Part shown: piece after piece, positions 7,101-7,719 of the stretch
Position numbering within the stretch: the first letter of the stretch is position 1
How the letters are laid out: each line of letters begins with the position of its first letter
Source of the DNA: CAZBMJ01 sp964493205
Lineage (GTDB): Bacteria > Myxococcota > UBA727 > JABDBI01
DNA: 7,719 bases
Direction: 5' to 3'
Assembly (NCBI GenBank): GCA_964493205.1
Contig: CAZBMJ010000060.1
Location: 1 to 7,719, forward strand
Program-made: the position numbers and the translations under genes
The notes under the pieces: generated by a model
Told to the model about the DNA's origin: nothing
The model's input: the letters and a program-made list of their open reading frames with translations, nothing else
The model's database searches: none

Positions 7101-7338
7101 ACTAGAATGGGGGGGGATGATTGCTAAAGATGCTTTGTTGGCTTACTACAATGTTTTAAATAATGATGGGTCAGGTGATATTATTAGTGCTGGTTTTTGT
7201 AATGATGCTGGTGTAGCTACTGTGAAAGATGTAGCAAATCTAGCTACGCTTAAAACACTGAAAATAGATGGTGATGTGGCAAAATCTACTGTTGAGATTT
7301 GTAAGTATAGTAAGTTGTTACAAAAGACTTACAAATAA
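4147..7338 (+). CDS. very large predicted lipoprotein of unknown function
   Basis: I recognise no family in this 1063-aa protein. The start at 4147 gives MKKNKSK, a hydrophobic stretch and FLQTAC, a lipobox-like end with Cys24. Gln at -3 is unusual, so lipidation is likely but not certain. An upstream in-frame ATG at 4123 lacks a ribosome site and would bury the charged signal-peptide start. The mature protein begins GSGCDDG and is mostly helical, Ala-, Lys- and Asn-rich. Coiled-coil-like stretches lie at about 195-230 (YQQQFKDKINELNKEMEDL) and 645-695. Near 440-500 alternating strand/helix patterns occur (EKFVISIV, NIIFVIKID, NILIFAS). Cysteines are few; C166/C178 and C1018/C1052 could pair. 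A G8 run lies at 7109-7116, before the last ~73 residues. A strong terminator follows the stop. It probably forms a unit with the upstream beta-barrel gene, which suggests a surface or envelope role. Confidence 0.85.
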   Translation: MKKNKSKIISLFSLSLLAFLQTACGSGCDDGLDVDAIALDDKYIINYSREVNEGRIDPSIKAYALTKRGVIDSSKPFDNDFNTMDEITSDLTRLQAAYDAAGNPLITNLLANLRNNGTFFPNIKELFADADNSSDNATKLQGQVKTLVQERYTVGSHLKNFLDTACLATLSQELQQKCQSTKAILSELLETLYGKSSLLTLELYQQQFKDKINELNKEMEDLKNIIDFAAQDNDQKNAVKNWSNLKVGAKLLSEYGIEISRSSLAHTSLGQYTNETQSKLAILKAAIPILPANPLNSTTAGKIANIENNLSKMATWLAKFEAAEESIKGTAGLNPDVIAFVKKVFLKAPALVLAKNVEIDGDTDVENVKKFFEGSSKKKLFIKDDDASSTNLSLALAAAIHNDQRSNLGDVYAFNVSNIKNAARDYGIELNDDVEKFVISIVTRSSGELATKAEKSGSNIIFVIKIDEFSGIDTKKVIEALENNSNILIFASNSAQEALGSALGTSISSYDLAGLSAPEAFIAAQAKAQSLNAARAVKLSPVAVNIIADTVAKLLAGLGTKKVTLKAVSDAVSNVFSSLSGANPNDEAVKQKVIIALGFNTAEVNNSGVLTADLKAVQTQGAPYFQAQAKKSSNNLIYKAAKIEQGKIFVAAVEELKQIKKDQVESQAEVAELDAEWADYKKAVDDQLDALDFEDAVKAYKLEVSDASEKALNVLMSMGKMLKNGLCYENNAVVLPVGDLGLAKKLIKQSDKKSYLTISNKSEISLSALSEFQKKYFSLNCSLSDGDSSVLAAIGKALQSKIESINNMVDSIKVTDKSINDFMNTDISLTTILVNRTKKAISEIEAISRPVVNIEPIYTNYNRRIWAWFLSQVVEKITAGVPDFNELYMSPTGDAEFFGANAYLARVTAATEALKQKAKVYLAAQYGLKIVGEYYNMLKALKDKNTVAEIGVEEAKGGALVHLFTNMRGVIRNTVDVTYLTATPPLEWGGMIAKDALLAYYNVLNNDGSGDIISAGFCNDAGVATVKDVANLATLKTLKIDGDVAKSTVEICKYSKLLQKTYK
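7109..7116 (+). repeat. G8 homopolymer within the lipoprotein gene
   Basis: Eight consecutive G encode the end of Trp and two Gly codons (EWGGM). With nine G the frame reaches TAA four codons after the run; with seven G it reaches TGA at once. Either slip removes about 73 C-terminal residues. Such a G run is conspicuous in an A/T-rich gene. Confidence 0.9.
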
Positions 7339-7371
7339 AAGCCGTATTTGCGGGTTTTGAATAGATCGACA

Positions 7372-7416
7372 GGTGTGGCAATCTTACCGTTATGGCTAGG
7401 TTGCCACGCCTTTTTT
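7372..7416 (+). terminator. rho-independent terminator of the rightward pair
   Basis: GGTGTGGCAATC (7372-7383) and GGTTGCCACGCC (7399-7410) form a 12-bp stem with two G-T wobble pairs and no mismatch. The loop is 15 bases, and six T follow immediately at 7411-7416. It begins 34 bases after the lipoprotein stop codon. Confidence 0.92.
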
Positions 7417-7486
7417 AAGCCTTGGTGAAGACGCTTACAGACATTATGTCGCTGCGAGCTGAGCATTCCCTACGAATTTTTTTTCT

Positions 7487-7529
7487 CCCCGTTCGCCCTG
7501 AGGAGGCGTTTTTACGCCGTCTCGAAGGG
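7487..7529 (+). repeat. palindromic repeat, copy A
   Basis: The unit reads CCCGTTCG, then CCCT, GAGGA, a hairpin GGCGT/ACGCC with a TTTT loop, GTCTCGA, and AGGG. CCCT pairs with AGGG and GAG with CTC, so the whole unit folds as a stepped stem. The layout matches copy B base for base in the conserved parts, while the paired parts differ. Confidence 0.7.
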
Positions 7530-7544
7530 GGCGCCTTAGTTTTA

Positions 7545-7587
7545 TGGTTGCCAGACGCTTGCAAGCAAGCTCCTCACCACGAACGGG
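7545..7587 (-). repeat. palindromic repeat, copy B, inverted
   Basis: Read on the minus strand it is CCCGTTCG, TGGT, GAGGA, a hairpin GCTTG/CAAGC with a CTTG loop, GTCTGGCA, and ACCA. Its first 18 bases match copy A at 15 positions, and all three differences (CCC to TGG) are matched by GGG to CCA in the opposite arm. The two copies face each other, giving an element with 18-base imperfect inverted ends (7488-7505 and 7570-7587). Confidence 0.7.
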
Positions 7588-7680
7588 TGGTCGATTAAAC
7601 GTAGATACCATCTGGTTTAAATCCTTAAGTTACCGCCTATGCGCAAAGGCGCTGAACCGTATTTCTACGTCCCGTGACCA
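7588..7680. ncRNA. nested inverted arms, possible structured RNA or second palindromic element
   Basis: Complementary segments nest in order: TGGTC (7588-7592) with GACCA (7676-7680), ACGTAGA (7599-7605) with TCTACGT (7664-7670), TAC (7606-7608) with GTA (7659-7661), GGTT (7614-7617) with AACC (7655-7658), and CGCCT (7634-7638) with AGGCG (7647-7651). Five collinear pairings in 93 bases suggest a folded RNA or a cruciform-type repeat. No known RNA family is recognised and the strand is undetermined. Confidence 0.35.
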
Positions 7681-7719
7681 TATGATTACCCATAAGTATT
7701 GATTAGTTAATCTGAGTTT

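Larger units (their letters stand above)
7417..7719. other. gene-free, GC-rich structured intergenic region
   Basis: I see no open reading frame with a credible start here on either strand. By my count 7421-7680 is about 51% G+C, far above the neighbouring genes. It holds a short hairpin GACAT/ATGTC (7438-7448), a T8 run (7477-7484), an inverted palindromic repeat pair (7488-7587), a nested set of inverted arms (7588-7680), and GATTA/TAATC (7701-7712). No tRNA, rRNA or CRISPR pattern fits. Confidence 0.6.

Noticed and set aside
7611..7630. tRNA-like GGTTTAAATCC (T-arm resemblance)
   Set aside because: The flanking bases do not form a T-stem, and no acceptor, D or anticodon arms can be placed around it.
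7417..7719. CRISPR array
   Set aside because: The repeats are two inverted, diverged palindromes, not evenly spaced direct repeats, and no cas gene is present.

Overview
This is a low-G+C bacterial window carrying six protein genes and one non-coding tail. A signal peptidase II, two predicted lipoproteins and a predicted outer-membrane beta-barrel point to a Gram-negative cell. The A/T-rich codon use, the ankyrin-repeat lipoprotein and the Rpn/PD-(D/E)XK 'transposase-family' gene with a (GMEK)n tail are common in host-associated or intracellular lineages such as Dependentiae, Rickettsiales/Holosporales or Bdellovibrionota-like bacteria. The sequence alone does not settle the taxon.

Layout. 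Four genes run leftward from a divergent intergenic region at 3023-3180. They are an ankyrin-repeat lipoprotein (2375-3022), lspA (1665-2309), an exported protein of unknown function that looks like a papain/C39 fold (988-1608), and an rpn-type nuclease gene that runs off the left edge (1-886). Gaps are 65, 56 and 101 bp. Good sigma70-like promoters can be drawn in front of lspA and in front of the 988-1608 gene, and a GC-rich hairpin with a T-run separates the latter from rpn. Two genes run rightward: a 282-aa beta-barrel protein with an acidic/basic charged linker (3181-4029), then a 1063-aa predicted lipoprotein of no family I recognise (4147-7338). A strong rho-independent terminator follows at 7372-7416.

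The last ~300 bases (7417-7719) hold no gene but are far from empty. G+C rises to about one half, by my count. They contain a 100-bp pair of inverted palindromic repeats (7488-7587) whose stems differ by compensatory changes, as in a REPIN-like element, followed by a second nested set of inverted arms (7588-7680).

How the genes may work together. LspA cleaves the prolipoprotein signal peptides that the ankyrin protein and the 1063-aa protein appear to carry. The rightward pair looks like an envelope module made of an outer-membrane barrel and a very large lipoprotein. The lipoprotein gene contains a G8 run where loss or gain of one G gives an almost immediate stop, so it is a candidate phase-variable surface gene. 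The most unusual items are this G8 tract, the inverted palindromic repeat pair, and the rpn gene with its 12-bp repeat and possible internal start.
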